This document shows positions 1-12,200 of a stretch of 64,000 nucleotides of DNA, in pieces. Source of the DNA: Polysphondylium violaceum (taxonomy: Eukaryota; Evosea; Eumycetozoa; Dictyosteliales; Dictyosteliaceae); the NCBI GenBank assembly GCA_000277445.1, contig AJWJ01000011.1, forward strand, positions 1 through 64,000, in the 5' to 3' direction. The position numbers and the translations under genes are program-made. The stretch's first letter is position 1. Every line of letters starts with the position of its first letter. A model generated the notes under the pieces. The model was not told the DNA's origin, ran no database searches, and saw nothing but the letters and a program-made list of their open reading frames with translations.

Positions 1-238
1 TAGGGGCTTCAGTAGGGGCTTCAGTAGGGGCTTCAGTAGGGGCTTCAGTAGGGGCTTCAGTAGGGGCTTCAGTAGGGGCAGTAGTTGGAGCCTCAGTTGG
101 AGCTGTGGTTGGAGCTTCAGTAGGGGCTGTGGTTGGAGCTTCAGTGGGGGCGGTGGTTGGAGCTTCAGTAGGGGCTGTGGTTGGAGCTTCAGTTGGGGCT
201 GTGGTTGGGGCCTCAGTAGGAGCAGTAGTTGGAGCTGA
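1..238. repeat. 12/24-bp minisatellite coding the Thr-Pro-Ala-Glu linker of the cellulase
   Basis: Positions 1-80 are near-identical 12-base units (GGGGCTTCAGTA). From about 80 to 238 the unit is 24 bases and alternates two related 12-mers. On the minus strand this encodes APTEAPTT-type repeats. The edge-proximal units are most alike, suggesting recent expansion there. The array continues past the left edge. Confidence 0.9.
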
Positions 239-1686
239 AGTAGAAGATGGATCAACTAAAGCAGCGAGAGCACCAACAAAACCGGCATTATAATCAGTGG
301 CGACTTCATTTTTAATGTAATCGGATCTATCATCAACATAACTATCATCAGAACCTGGACCACCAACTAAAGCACCAGTCAAGAGATACAAGTTGTTGAC
401 TGGATTATTGATATCATTGGTAAGAGAGTGATGAGCAGCTCTATGATGTGGATTGATTGGAGATTTGTCACCATAACCAACAACAAAGGATTGTTTGTTT
501 GGATTGTCACCGAGTAAGTAGTTGATTTGAGCTTTGGTAAAGGCAATGTTATCATCACCACCATAGACAGCAGACAAGAAAGCAGATGTAGCAGCATAAC
601 GAGCTGGACCCCATTGACGAATCCAAGCTAAACCACCTGGAGTATAAGTAATACCACCTCCTGGTTTCCAATATTTCAACCAAGATTCAAAGTCGTTTTT
701 GTAGGTGGCATCACCAGTCAATTGATGTAATAAGAGAATGGCACCTGGACCTTTGTTATCCCAATCGTGAGAGTTACCTTGGGAGGCAGCACCGATACCA
801 AAAGAGGCGTAATCAGCTTTGGCTTTGGTAAGATAGGTATCGTCACCGGTGGCTTTGGCTAACCAAGCACCACCCCAGACAAGATCATCCTTGTAACCAG
901 ACCATGATTTGTAGAAAGCTTGGGCATTGGTAATTACATCACTATAGACACCACGATAGGTATCACCAAAGCTTTGGAGCTGTTTGGCATGTTCAAGACA
1001 AGTGGCAGCGTATTCTGGATTGGATTTTTTGAAAGCAATAGAGGCGGCGGCTAAAGCGGCAGCAGATTCGCAAGCAATTTCAGTACCTGGATTGGCGGCG
1101 TTGACAGTGAAAACTGGACGTTCCATCTTCATCAACTCGGGTGGACCCCACCAGCTGTGATCTAAATTACCATCACCAACTTGGGCGACCATTTCATTTT
1201 CACCAATGTGGGCAGCAATCAAGTAATCGGTACCATATTTGATGGTTTCCAAATACAAATCAGTAAGACCACAAGTGGCAATATTTGATTCATATTGGAT
1301 AAAAGACCAACCCAACATGGTCATAGAATAAGCCATTGGGAGACCAAATTTGACACCGTCACCAGCATCAAAGTAACCTCCAGACAAGTTTCCATCACCA
1401 TTGGCATTTGGGGAAGATCCTGGACTGGCATCGGTCAAAACTGAATTACCTCTCCAAGGTATATCATCGTCTGGCAATCTACCAGCTCTATTGGCTTTAT
1501 AAAACATTAAACCTTTTTTCAAAATATCACAATAATCATGAGTTTGAGCTATTATTAATTATTAATATTATTAGTAATAAATATAAATTAATATTGTAGA
1601 ATTAGTAATAAATAATTACCATTAATTTGTGAAACTAATAATCCAAGGACTATTAATAAACACAATGATGTTTTTTGGATTTTCAT
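1..1686 (-). CDS. Secreted GH9 endoglucanase (cellulase), partial: 3' end beyond left edge
   Basis: Exon 1 is 1686-1620 and exon 2 runs from 1548 to the window edge; the 71-base intron has GT-AG ends. Exon 1 encodes a hydrophobic signal peptide (MKIQKTSLCLLIVLGLL). Exon 2 reads as a complete glycoside hydrolase family 9 (alpha/alpha)6-barrel domain, with the DAGD catalytic-nucleophile motif early (GGYFDAGDGVKFG) and the late family segments GYGDKSPINPHHRAAH and DDRSDYIKNEVATDYNAGF. GH9 enzymes hydrolyse internal beta-1,4-glucan bonds; in dictyostelids they act on the cellulose of stalk and spore coats. After the catalytic domain comes a Pro-Thr-Glu-Ala linker of short repeats, as in D. discoideum spore/stalk cellulases, where such a linker precedes a carbohydrate-binding domain; that part would lie outside the window. 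Family assignment is very secure; the exact orthologue is not. Confidence 0.93.
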
Positions 1687-4032
1687 TATTGATATGTTTT
1701 TTATATTTCTATTTAAATGTATGTATATTGTGTAAATGGTATTAATAAAAAATATTATTTATAGAACATAAAATCTTTTTTTTGGATATGTAGTATTAAA
1801 ATGTATGTTGTGAGATATATGGAAAAAATTGAATTTTATGAACTAATGTGTTTTGAGTCAACAGATATGAATGGGGAATTTATATTTGTTGATTTTGAAC
1901 TAATGAAAAGAAAAAACAAAAAAAAAATTGAAATTTATATAGAAAGGAAAAAGGATGAGAAATCGAAGAGACCGTTGCAAAATAAAAGAAAAGGCTTCGA
2001 TTTCTAAAAAAAGAAGATCAAAGAAAATCGGAAATTAAAAAAAATTAAAAAAAAATATTTTGCAGAAAATTTCAATCTTATTTTCCGTTTTTGAAATGAA
2101 ATGGATCTTGCCAACGATAAATTAAAAGACTTACCAGTGAATACTATGCAAAAATTGGGTATCTATCTTTTTAGGCGGTCCTATCACGATATGAGAGATT
2201 TTTAGAATAATGGTACAAGATTTGATGTGTTTTTTGTTATTTGAAAATGGAAATTAAATTAAATTAAATGAAAATTTAATTGGAGGACGGCGGGTATGTT
2301 TTTTTATGATACAAGAATGTGTTTTTACAATGAAAACCACGTGTAACAACAAAAGTATGGAAGATTCAATTCGATTAAATTGGTTTTTTTCGATTTGCTT
2401 GTTGGTACTTTAAACGAACTTTTTGAATTTACCATTGAAATATTGGAAATATTTATACAGAAGCAATCATTGAATGTCGTTTGGCATTGGATGGAAAAAA
2501 AAAATTTGAAAAAATTATTAATAATTTAATTAAATTAAATGATTTCATATATAAAATTTAATATTAAAATAAATATCCCATCATATGATGAGGGGTGCCC
2601 TGTTGGTTGTGGTATTGGTGGTGCGACACAGGGGTTGTGGGTGATAATCGTGATTGATATCATATGACAAAAATGCCACTCTCGAGTCTTTCTTTGAATT
2701 TTAAACCACAACTTACATTTTTTATGAATTTATTACAATAATAAAAATACAAGAATCAAAGATTTAGAATAATAATAAAAAAGTCTTTTTCTAGTATACA
2801 GGGTATATTGATTGATCTTTGAGTGAATAAAACACAATATCAGAGTGTCTTTTTATACTTGATTTTAATTAATCTTGTTATTCACTAGTTTTGACACATA
2901 CAATCCTATCTATTCAAATAACGAGTCTTTTTAAGATAAAACTTGTTTTTTAAACCGAAACTAACTCTCCAACCCAACGAATGCCATCTTTTTAGATAAA
3001 AGATATTACCAAGTTTGTTTTGATCTTGTTGTGTATTATCTCTCTCTCACCCTATATCTTCCACTCCACCCACTCCCCCTTTAAAAAAAATCAATCCACC
3101 CACATTTTAAAAATATCCACGCCCTAGAGATTTAAATGATACCATTTATATTCAAAGTGTAGAATAAAAATATCAATTTTAAAGAGAAAGTGAACGATTT
3201 TGCTAACTGTTTCAAAACTTATCAACCTTTGCATTTATCCCAAGTATGTGTGATGAATGAAAACTATTAGTCTACCACACTACCACCAACTTTATTTTTT
3301 AATTTTAAAATTTTTAAAAAATCCAAAAAAGGAAATTAGATATCTAATTTTTATTAACAAAAGATAATCCAAATTCGAGATATATATTTGTTTCTTTGGA
3401 AAATTTGGAAATACGAATTGGTTTGTATTAAGAATATTTGAGCAAAAAAAATCTTGATTCAAGTAAAAACAACATGACATATGTCCTATCCCTCTTTTTC
3501 AATTTTAAAAACTTAACAAAGTGAAACACCTTTCATTGATGTTTTATTATAATAATAAATAAAATGATAAAGCAATATTGGATAATAATGCATTTAAATG
3601 CATTCACAATTATCATAATTAGATATTAGGTATTTAATAACAGAAGTAAAACATCAAGGGAAGACAATTTTCTATTTTTTTTTTTTAGTATAGATTTTTT
3701 TTTTATTTATATTTTTTTTTTCAGGATTAAGTCTTTATTGGTAATTATCATCAAGTCTGAGTTTACTCTTATATTTTACAAAAAGATTGGGAAGGTCATA
3801 TATTACACCCTCAATTTCAATAATCAAAAGTCTTTGATATTAAAATAGAGATATGATTTGATGATAATTAAATAAAAGAATATGAAAGAAAATTGATAAA
3901 GTGGCAGAAAGAATTTATGATTTTAATTAATTTTTTTATATTATTATTATTTGTCTGTACCTAAATTGGAATATTTAAAATTCTAACTGAACTTTAAGGT
4001 AGTTAGTATAAAATCAACAAAGAAAAAAAAAA
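1687..4032. other. Intergenic, no gene seen
   Basis: About 2.3 kb of AT-rich DNA between the cellulase start and the 3' end of the profilin-like gene. It holds a perfect palindrome CATCATATGATG near 2581 followed by a G/T-rich block (2590-2650), and a C-rich block at about 3055-3130 (CCACTCCACCCACTCCCCC). Such C/G-rich islands in AT-rich spacers are often promoter elements in dictyostelids, and the first lies about 0.9 kb upstream of the cellulase. Short ORFs here show no coding character. Confidence 0.6.
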
Positions 4033-4510
4033 TTAAGAAAAACATACCATTTCTTCTTGGATTTTGAGGACTCTTTCTAAAACTCTGGAGTCAAATTCCT
4101 TTTCATCATAAACAATGAAAATACTATCAAGATTATCGTCCAAACCCAAAATGTAAATAGTTCCTCTGCCATTTGGTTTCGAGTTATTTGCCCACAAATG
4201 GTTACGTGGAAACTTTTCTTGTGAAGTATATGGCTCTCCATTAATTGTAAAAACAGATGGGAAAGGTTCTAGGAGAGCTCTTCTTACACCTTGAATTTCA
4301 TCATGCTTTAAAGGAAAATTGGAGTGTTGAATCCAATTCTATCCACTAAAATAAAATTGAAAAACATTAGACTAATATCAACAATTATTATTTTTTGATT
4401 AAAAGGTACATACTATCAATTAAACCACAATTTGGAAATTCACCAGTACTATTTTTAAGACGATCAAATGCCTCAGCTCCGATATTAAGTCCTTGAGCTA
4501 CAAAATTCAT
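4033..4510 (-). CDS. Divergent profilin-like protein, with an apparent frame slip
   Basis: Exon 1 is 4510-4414 (MNFVAQGLNIGAEAF...). A GT-AG intron follows to about 4352, then exon 2 runs to a TAA at 4033-4035. Exon 2 reads WIQHSNFPLKHDEIQG ... INGEP ... SIFIVYDE ... VLERVLKIQEE. This follows the profilin pattern (WAQS..FP...EI.GI near the middle; GEP; a strand ending in a Tyr; a C-terminal helix with ..VERL). Profilins bind G-actin and poly-proline. With the canonical splice sites the joined frame is off by one base just before the conserved Trp, so the gene carries a one-base loss near 4345-4352, or the assembly does, or it is a pseudogene. Exon 2 could also continue into a further exon, since GTATGT follows the last Met. 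Confidence 0.45.
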
Positions 4511-5431
4511 TTTTAATTGTTGTATTTTTAAAAAATGTTTGAGAAAAATTTGTTCAGGATATATAATAGACTTAAATTAATTCATATTTTAAAAAATTAC
4601 CCAAACTTGAACTTCATTCAATTACAATAAAGGATAGAGTACATTTGAAAATACTTTAATCATTAATTTTGTTTTAAAAATAGAATACCAATATACTCTA
4701 AATACCCTATTCTTTTTGTTAACTAAAGTGGGGAAAATTTTGAAAAAAAATTGATTTTCTTTTTTTTTTTTAAAAAAAGCAAAAAATAGGGTTGCCCGAA
4801 ATGTGGTATAATTCATTGAAATTTCTGTGGATTACAAACAATAATGAACAGGTAAGAAGAATTATGATCAAATAAATTTTTTGAAAAAGAGGCTGTAAAA
4901 AATCCTTTGATCAATTTGATAGTGTTTAGGTTTTTTTTTTTTATTAACACAAAATCATACAAAAAATACTATTGACATTGAAAAGACAGATAAATAGCCA
5001 TTCCCCCAAAATACACTTTCAATTGTTTTCATGAAATATAGTTTTTTCTTTTCATAAAGTAAAATGGCTTTTTTCACAGACCTAAATTGATTGCCAGCTC
5101 ATCGTATCAAAAAACGTCATCATATCCAAATTTTCCGAGCTTGGCCCGGAATTTAGTTATGGGCTTCACAAAACCCACCGAATAGTTTGAAAAGCCATAT
5201 CCCACCGACCTCATATAAATTCATGACGTAGAACAACCTAAATATCTATTAAAACGATCATAGGTGGTGAATTTTTAAGGGGAGGTCGATAGGATATGAG
5301 AAAATCCCAATTCATTTATCGATTTTTTAATTTAATTTTTTACTAAAAAAATATCGAATCTTCAAAACCAATCCCTATTTAAAAAAAAAAAATGTAAAAT
5401 GGTAACCATAAACTCCATATCGTCAGCAACA
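4511..5431. other. Divergent intergenic region with an imperfect inverted repeat
   Basis: Spacer between the profilin-like gene (-) and the secreted propeller gene (+), so it should hold both promoters. 5195-5212 and 5282-5299 are inverted copies (about 16 of 18 bases match) around a 69-base loop, within a locally GC-richer stretch (5090-5300). No gene is supported. Confidence 0.5.
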
Positions 5432-6486
5432 ATGAAGCTTTTGAATTTTATTTGTGCTCTCTTTATTTGTATCTCTGTGGTAAAAGTATGAATTAAAAAC
5501 CTATTTATAAAAAATTTGAAATCATATTTTAACCCCCATCCCCTAAATAGGCAACTTATCCACAAAACTTTTACTATTACAACTCATCCGGTATTTTTAT
5601 ATCTGAAGGTGAAAATTCAGATAATCCCACTTTGGTACCAGTATCTTCGTCCTATAGACAACTCGGTGCTATCACAAAAGTTGATTCTCAAAATTTGTAT
5701 GCAATTGTAATAAGTGATTGGAACAGTGTAGATTATATCTCTATAGATTTAAGTTCTGGTGAAACCAATACTATCCAACAAATTGTTTATTCTAATGATA
5801 TCACTACTGGTCCTCTTTGGGGTTATTCTTTAGATTTAAAGAAAAATGTACTCTTTTCTCTTTCTCCAACCACTGCCTTTCATATTGAACTTTTAATCAA
5901 TGATCTTGAAACTCAAAAGTAACTATTTTATCGTTGTTCTTGATCAATAATATCTTTATTATTAAATACTAACAATAAATAAAAAAGTCAAACTGTTCTT
6001 TCATTTGGTCCAAATGGTGTTTCTGGAGAAGTTGCATCAAGTTATGATCAATCAACAGGAATGTATTATGCTATGGGCCCATATTTACAACAATTTAGAC
6101 TCTATGTCTGTGATACCAACGCACTCTCTTGCAAAAACTCTATTATTAACGGATTGAATTATACAAGTCAAAAGTATGATATCGCCGCATTCAATGGTCA
6201 ATTGTTTGTCTTTAGCACTGACAATGGTAATGTTTTAGTCCATACACTGAATATAGATACCAACACATTGTCACTCAGAGACACAATTGCTCTCGACGAT
6301 GGTAACGTTGTCTTTGTCCAATCAAAATACAACTTTGATGAAAACAATTTAATGGTTCTCGGTACCACCAACGGTGCTAATGCACTCACATTTATAAACA
6401 TTATAAATACAAATCCTGTTGAAGTGGAAGGTGGCTTTTCTATTGATCAACTCATCACATCTTATTCTTTAATCTATGTTCAATAA
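5432..6486 (+). CDS. Secreted protein of beta-propeller character, unknown function
   Basis: Three exons, 5432-5479, 5551-5918 and 5988-6486, joined by GT-AG introns of 71 and 69 bases, give 304 residues with all phases consistent. The N-terminus MKLLNFICALFICISVV is a signal peptide. The mature part lacks membrane segments and has repeated Ser/Asp/Asn-rich beta-strand stretches (LYAIVISDW, GQLFVFSTDNGNVLVHTLN, NNLMVLGTTNG) like those of YVTN/WD-type propeller blades and of several dictyostelid secreted paralogue families. There are very few cysteines. I do not recognise a named orthologue. The gene sits alone between its divergent neighbour and the ABC transporter on the same strand. Confidence 0.8.
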
Positions 6487-6832
6487 AAATTTATTTTTAT
6501 CACTCTAAACTTTTTTCTTTTTCCTTTGCAATGTTTTATTAAGAGTAACTAGTTAAGGAATTTGGCCGCAGTGATGGATTGTAGATGGTGAGGGTGAGAG
6601 TAAATAGAATATTTCGGAGTGGGAATTATTATTCGTTCTGCCAATTTGTTGTATAATATAAAAATATTAGAATATTTTGGTGAGTTTAGGGTATATTCAG
6701 AAAACTTGTTTTATTTTTATTCTAATTTTATTTTTAAATAAACCTTGACCTTAATTATCTCTTTGCGAATGAAAAATTCTTTTTTTTTTTTTTCTTTCAT
6801 TTTTGAATCCCCCCCTATTCGTTTTTACTCCT

Positions 6833-9145
6833 ATGATGTTGAGTTTGATAACAAGAAACTCAAAGTCTATAGTTGGCAATAAAAAGCTATATTCACATGG
6901 GATCTCTTCAATTAATAAGCCCAATCTTGCCAATGGAGGAGAAATAGGGAAGAAAAGAATAGATCTAAATCTCTCCAACAACAATGATAACAATAAAAAC
7001 AGTAATATAAAATTGATCGGTCAACGATTAAATAATAACAACAATCATATACATAAACCATCAATACCAACATCTAGTATTTTATCTATAAAGAATAGTT
7101 TGATAAATGGTATCATTGGTAACAGCAATAATAACAACTCGATTAGATTATTTAGCACTACAAGTAGTAGTAATAATAGCAACAATAATAGTAGTAATAA
7201 CAACAATAACTATAACTTTAAATCATCATTTAAATTAAACTTTAATGTTATAGATGGAGTGATTATAGTAGGATGTACATATTTTATATTAAAATTCTAT
7301 AACGATAGAATTGGAGTAGTGTTTTGTGAAGAGACAAATACCATTCCAAGCAAAGAGATATTTATACCTTTTAAAGAAGATGGTGATGATGAACAAGAAG
7401 TTGGGGAAAGACATAAACCATTATCACCATTTCAATTGTTTTGGAAAACTATCGGCAATGATATATGGATGTTTTGTTTTGGCGTTGTGACTGCATTCCT
7501 TTCCTCTTGGATTGGGTTACAGATACCCAAAGTGTTTGGTAAATTGATAGACTCTACAAAGAGTGGATCGTCGTTAACCCAACCTGCTTTACACGCCGTA
7601 GCAATCTTGGTCATCCAAGCGAGTTTAAATTTCCTCTACTCGACACTGATATCCATTGCCTGCGAGCGGTATTCGGCTAAGCTGAGAAACACGTTGTTTG
7701 AGTCGATGTTGGAGCAAGAGATTGCATTCTATGATAAAAACTCGACTGGTGATCTGTTGAATCGTATCTCAAGTGATGTGCAATTGGTGAGATCGGCACT
7801 CAAGCATTCCGTCAGTCTGGGCGTCAAGAGTATTGGACAGATTGTTGGTGGCACCATCTCATTATTCCTCATCTCGCCCAAACTCTCTCTGGGCATGCTC
7901 ACAATCCTGCCCGCAATGGTCGGCGTTGGCACCTTTTATGCAGGCTGGCTAAAGAGCCTCAGCTTGCGATCACAAGCCGCCCAAGCACAATCGACCAGCG
8001 TTGCCGAGGAGGCCATGTCCAACATTCGTACAGTGGTGGCCTTTTCCAACCAAGAGTATGAAAGCCAGCGTTTTGCCGAAAAGAACAAAAAGTCTTTGTC
8101 CCTCGCCACTGAGTCGGGCATCCAGATTGGTATTTTCCAAGGTGTGACATCGATGGCTTTGAGTAGTATCAGCTTGCTGGTCTATTGGTACGGTGGAACA
8201 TTGGTCAGTGCCGGCGAGATGACCAGCGGCCAATTGACAAGCTTTATCATCCACACAATGAACATGCAAAACTCTTTTTCGCAGCTCTCTATCCTCTTTA
8301 CCCAGATCATGAGCGCGATGGGCGGTATGACGAGAATCACCGAGCTCATCAACAAAACACCGGCCATTGAGTCGGGTGTGGGTATCAAGAGAAACACTGT
8401 TGTTGGCGACATTCAATTCCGTGACGTCCAATTCAGCTATCCCGCCAGACCACACATTCAGGTGCTCAAAGGCCTCAACCTCGACATCAAGCAAGGCCAA
8501 GTCGTCGCTTTGGCAGGTCCAAGTGGCGGAGGCAAATCTACCATTGCCTCTTTGCTCGAGAGATTCTATGACGTCGATGGCGGTGAAATCCTCATCGATG
8601 GCGTACCCATCAAAAAAATCAATGCCAAATGGTTGAGAAACCACATTGGCATAGTCAGTCAAGAGCCAAGTTTATTTGCAACCACAATCATTGAAAATCT
8701 TCGTTATGGATGCCCCGAAGCCACCGAACAACAAGTGATGGAGGCTGCCAAGCTTGCCAATGCCCATCAATTCATCGAATCTTTTCCCCTGGGTTACAAC
8801 ACCATCGTTGGTGAACGTGGTATTCAATTGAGTGGCGGTCAAAAACAAAGAATTGCCATCGCTAGAGCCATACTAAAGAATCCACAAATCATTATTCTCG
8901 ACGAGGCTACAAGCGCCCTCGATTCCGAATCTGAACATCTTGTCCAAGAAGCTCTTCAAAACCTTATGAAGGGTAGAACCACACTAATCATTGCCCATCG
9001 TTTGAGTACCGTACAAAACGCCGATGCCATCGCCGTTGTCAAACATGGCGTCATTGTTGAATATGGTTCCCACAGTCAATTGATGGCCAAAAAACAATTA
9101 TATTATCAACTTGTTCAAAGACAACTTTCACTCAAAGATGAATAA
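6833..9145 (+). CDS. Mitochondrial-type ABCB half transporter (ABCB8/ABCB10-like)
   Basis: Single exon of 770 residues from ATG 6833 (a second ATG follows at once; the frame is open further 5' only from non-ATG codons). The first about 180 residues are basic and Asn/Ser-rich, fitting a mitochondrial presequence, with one hydrophobic segment (VIIVGCTYFILKFY). A six-helix ABC exporter membrane domain follows from about residue 215 to 500. The nucleotide-binding domain shows Walker A GPSGGGKST (~562), signature LSGGQKQR (~666), Walker B IIILDEATSALD (~688) and switch IAHRLST (~720). Half transporters of this class work as homodimers, in the inner mitochondrial membrane when targeted there. From about 7450 onward codon use is clearly GC-richer than the 5' third. 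Confidence 0.92.
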   Translation: MMLSLITRNSKSIVGNKKLYSHGISSINKPNLANGGEIGKKRIDLNLSNNNDNNKNSNIKLIGQRLNNNNNHIHKPSIPTSSILSIKNSLINGIIGNSNNNNSIRLFSTTSSSNNSNNNSSNNNNNYNFKSSFKLNFNVIDGVIIVGCTYFILKFYNDRIGVVFCEETNTIPSKEIFIPFKEDGDDEQEVGERHKPLSPFQLFWKTIGNDIWMFCFGVVTAFLSSWIGLQIPKVFGKLIDSTKSGSSLTQPALHAVAILVIQASLNFLYSTLISIACERYSAKLRNTLFESMLEQEIAFYDKNSTGDLLNRISSDVQLVRSALKHSVSLGVKSIGQIVGGTISLFLISPKLSLGMLTILPAMVGVGTFYAGWLKSLSLRSQAAQAQSTSVAEEAMSNIRTVVAFSNQEYESQRFAEKNKKSLSLATESGIQIGIFQGVTSMALSSISLLVYWYGGTLVSAGEMTSGQLTSFIIHTMNMQNSFSQLSILFTQIMSAMGGMTRITELINKTPAIESGVGIKRNTVVGDIQFRDVQFSYPARPHIQVLKGLNLDIKQGQVVALAGPSGGGKSTIASLLERFYDVDGGEILIDGVPIKKINAKWLRNHIGIVSQEPSLFATTIIENLRYGCPEATEQQVMEAAKLANAHQFIESFPLGYNTIVGERGIQLSGGQKQRIAIARAILKNPQIIILDEATSALDSESEHLVQEALQNLMKGRTTLIIAHRLSTVQNADAIAVVKHGVIVEYGSHSQLMAKKQLYYQLVQRQLSLKDE

Positions 9146-9244
9146 TAAATGTGTGTCACTTGATAGCAACAATCTAAATAAAAAGTACTATACATATGTA
9201 ATTTATATATTAAATATTTGTTTGTTTGTTTTAATTTTATTTAT

Positions 9245-12200
9245 TTAAACATAAAAGTTTGAAGGAGTTTTTGAATTTTGTTTGGTCAATTTGATGGTTT
9301 TGTATTTTGTGGCAGGACTCTTTGAACCGGCATTCTCACCAGAGGTGAAAAGATTGGTGATATCATATTTATCAGTTTGTTCTTTGAGATTGGACACGAC
9401 CTTGGAGAGATTTTCATGATCATCTTGTTTTGGTCTTGTGTATTGAAGAATACCACGGAGAATCAAGTAATAACGAGATACTCTTCTGAGTGGTTCGGCA
9501 AGCAAAGCTTTGAGTTCTGCCTTTTCGTCAGACTCCATACGTTTAAGATGAATGGCAAACAAGGGATACTTTTCAATGCAAGAGTCCAATACTTGGAGGG
9601 ATTTGATGTGGTTTTGAACATAATAATTATACAATTTAAGGAATTGACCTTTTTCTAAAAAGACGTCAGACAACATTGGTTTGTCGTCCCAGTTGGCAAA
9701 ACGTTCTTTGAGAATGGCCAAAAAGGTGATGTGACAATTTAATAGAGTCTCAAAGTTGGAGCTGATTTCCAAATTTTCAGTATAGGTCATCATTGGATTA
9801 GGTGTGTCAATAGACTTTCTAATGGGAGAGAGAAAAGTGTTTTGGATGTATGTGAGTTGACCAACGTATTCCTCTTCACTAGTGACCAAATCTTTGGCGA
9901 GATCTTTTTTGTGTTGATAGTTCTTTTCATCTTGAATTCTATTGAAACCCTTGCTACCTTCATTGACAGTGACACTTTCACCAAAGGCCGATTGAATCAT
10001 ATCAAGACGAGCGAGCTCGATGGCATCTTTAAAGTTTTTAATCCAATGTTCACGATCTTTTTGATTTTCAACTTGGAATTTATAGGTACCCTCTCTACTC
10101 ATGAGTTTGAGGACGCCAACTTCGTCAGTGGTGTTGAGTGAAGATGTTTGCAAATTGATAACGCTTTTGAATTTCTTTTTCTCTTTGCCTGGCTTGGTTA
10201 AAATGATTGCATCGGAAAAGAGGAATATATAGTATTTTTCTTTTTTCATCAAGATGGGACCCTCTTCGATAAATGAACGACGACTGGCCATTGTGTGGGG
10301 TGGGAGGTTCTTGATTTGATCGGAAATTTGTTGGAGCTTCATATTGTTGTCTTCTTCCTTCTTTTTGAAATTGATACTCTCTGTGAGATCCTTGATGGTA
10401 CCGAGAGCTTCACAAAGTTGATTGAAATCTTCGTGGCCGGTGTTGGTGTATTTGAGTAAATCTTGTAAAAGTAAAACATAACGAGGAAGACGTTGAATGG
10501 GAAGAATGAGGAACGATTCTAAACTAAGACCACTCATCTTTTCTGTGTAGTCTAAACTGGTCATATATTGTTTAAACTCTGGTGACTTTTCTTTACATTG
10601 TTTGAGTGTAGCCATCGACTTGTCAAAGTTATTTACATAATGTTTATAGAGTTTGATAAAGGAGGTGTTGTTGCTGAAAATATCACCCAATTGAGGCTTT
10701 TGATCCCATATGAGATAACGTTCCTCAATAGCTTTCAAAAGATTGCTCTTGTGACCTGTGAGAATGACCTCCAAACAACTAAATATATTCATAACGTCCT
10801 CTTGACTAATACCAAATTGCTTTGGATTCTTTTTAAATGGTTCGATAAAGTTTTCATAGACGACAGAGAGTTGCTTGACATAGGTTCTCTCGGTGGATAG
10901 AGTTTCCTCTGCTCTTTCTTTACGTTTCTTTTCCTCTTCAATAAGTTTTTCTTGATTGACCTGTCTCTTGTACGAGTATGACATTGTTCGGTCGAGTTTT
11001 CTAGGGGGTGGGGGTGGAGGTGGAGGTGCAGTAGTGATAGGTCCATTACTATTATTATCTACAAAGTTGTCTGGTGAAAAGGGTGGTGGAGGTGGAATGG
11101 ATCCAGCTACATTTATATCTACAAAAGGTGGGGGTGGTGGGAGTGAGAGGCCACTATCCATTGGGGGTGGGGGTGGAAGGTCAAAGATGGGTGGTGGAGG
11201 TGGTAAACTTCCGTCGGTTGGGAATTGTTTGTTTTCATTGGTTGGCTCTGGTGAGCATGGTGAAAAGGGTGGTGGGGGAAGATTGGCCATATCGATTGGT
11301 AATGGAGCCGATTGTGGTTTTTGCGGTGTGGCGTTGATGGGCGGTGGGACAATGGTTGGGAAATTGGTGTTTAAAGGGGGTGGTGGTGCGCTCAAAGGTG
11401 GAATGGAAAGGGGTGGTGGAGGTGGTGCAGAGGTTGGGAATGTATCTAAAAATGATCCAGATTTGGTGGTTGCAGAGGCATTGGGTGGGGAAATGTTGCC
11501 AGAGAGTGAGAGTGAACTCAATTGACTGCCGAGCAACTTGGAGGGGAGAAGGGGTGGTGGTGCAGAGAGTACTGGTGGTAAACCTGTGGAAAATGACAAT
11601 TTTGGAGTTGTTGACATAACTTTACCCAAATCTGGTGATGTGTTGGATGATGAAGAGTTGGACATAAAGGAACCAGATCTGGAATTTGTGTGTGCAAGAT
11701 TGGTACTGGACCCACTGCCATTGCTGGTTGGTATACTGGGTGGTGCACCAAAGGCAATGCTCGATGATGATGAAGAAAGTGATGGTGGGGTAGAGAGGGG
11801 AAGTGGTGGTGGGAAATTTAATGGTGCTGGGACATTGTGGCTTGATGATGAAAGTGGTGATACTGTTTTGGCCATGATTTTAGTAAGATCTGGTGAACTT
11901 GATAATGATACAAATGAGCCAGCAGGTGATGAAGATTTAGTGGTGCTTGTTGAACCGCTGTTGGCGCCAGTGGGTGGATTGGAAATTAATAAATTTGAAC
12001 TAGATCTAGTTGGAACTGCTCTAAGACTAGTTGATGAACCAGATTTTGATACTGATCCAATTGATTGTGGTGAATGTGATTGTTCATTGGTAGTTGCTGG
12101 TGGTGTGGTAGTATTACTAGTGCTATTGTTATTTTCGCTTGATAATGAAGAAATGGATGAAGAAGATGCAGAAAGTGGTGGAGTTGAAAAACTATCTTGA

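Noticed and set aside
6803-6832. Upstream extension of the ABC transporter to a non-ATG codon
   Set aside because: Eukaryotic nuclear gene; the first ATG is 6833, and the extension adds only a T-rich leader.
7970-8662. 230-codon minus-strand ORF inside the ABC transporter gene
   Set aside because: It is the antisense shadow of a GC-richer coding segment; no domain is recognisable and the sense frame is a complete ABC protein.
10956-11525. Gly-rich plus-strand ORF (189 codons)
   Set aside because: Complement of the polyproline region of the Rho regulator; Gly runs are just CCA/CCC codons read backwards.
11538-12200. 220-codon acidic plus-strand ORF
   Set aside because: Antisense of the Ser/Pro-rich linker of the same gene.
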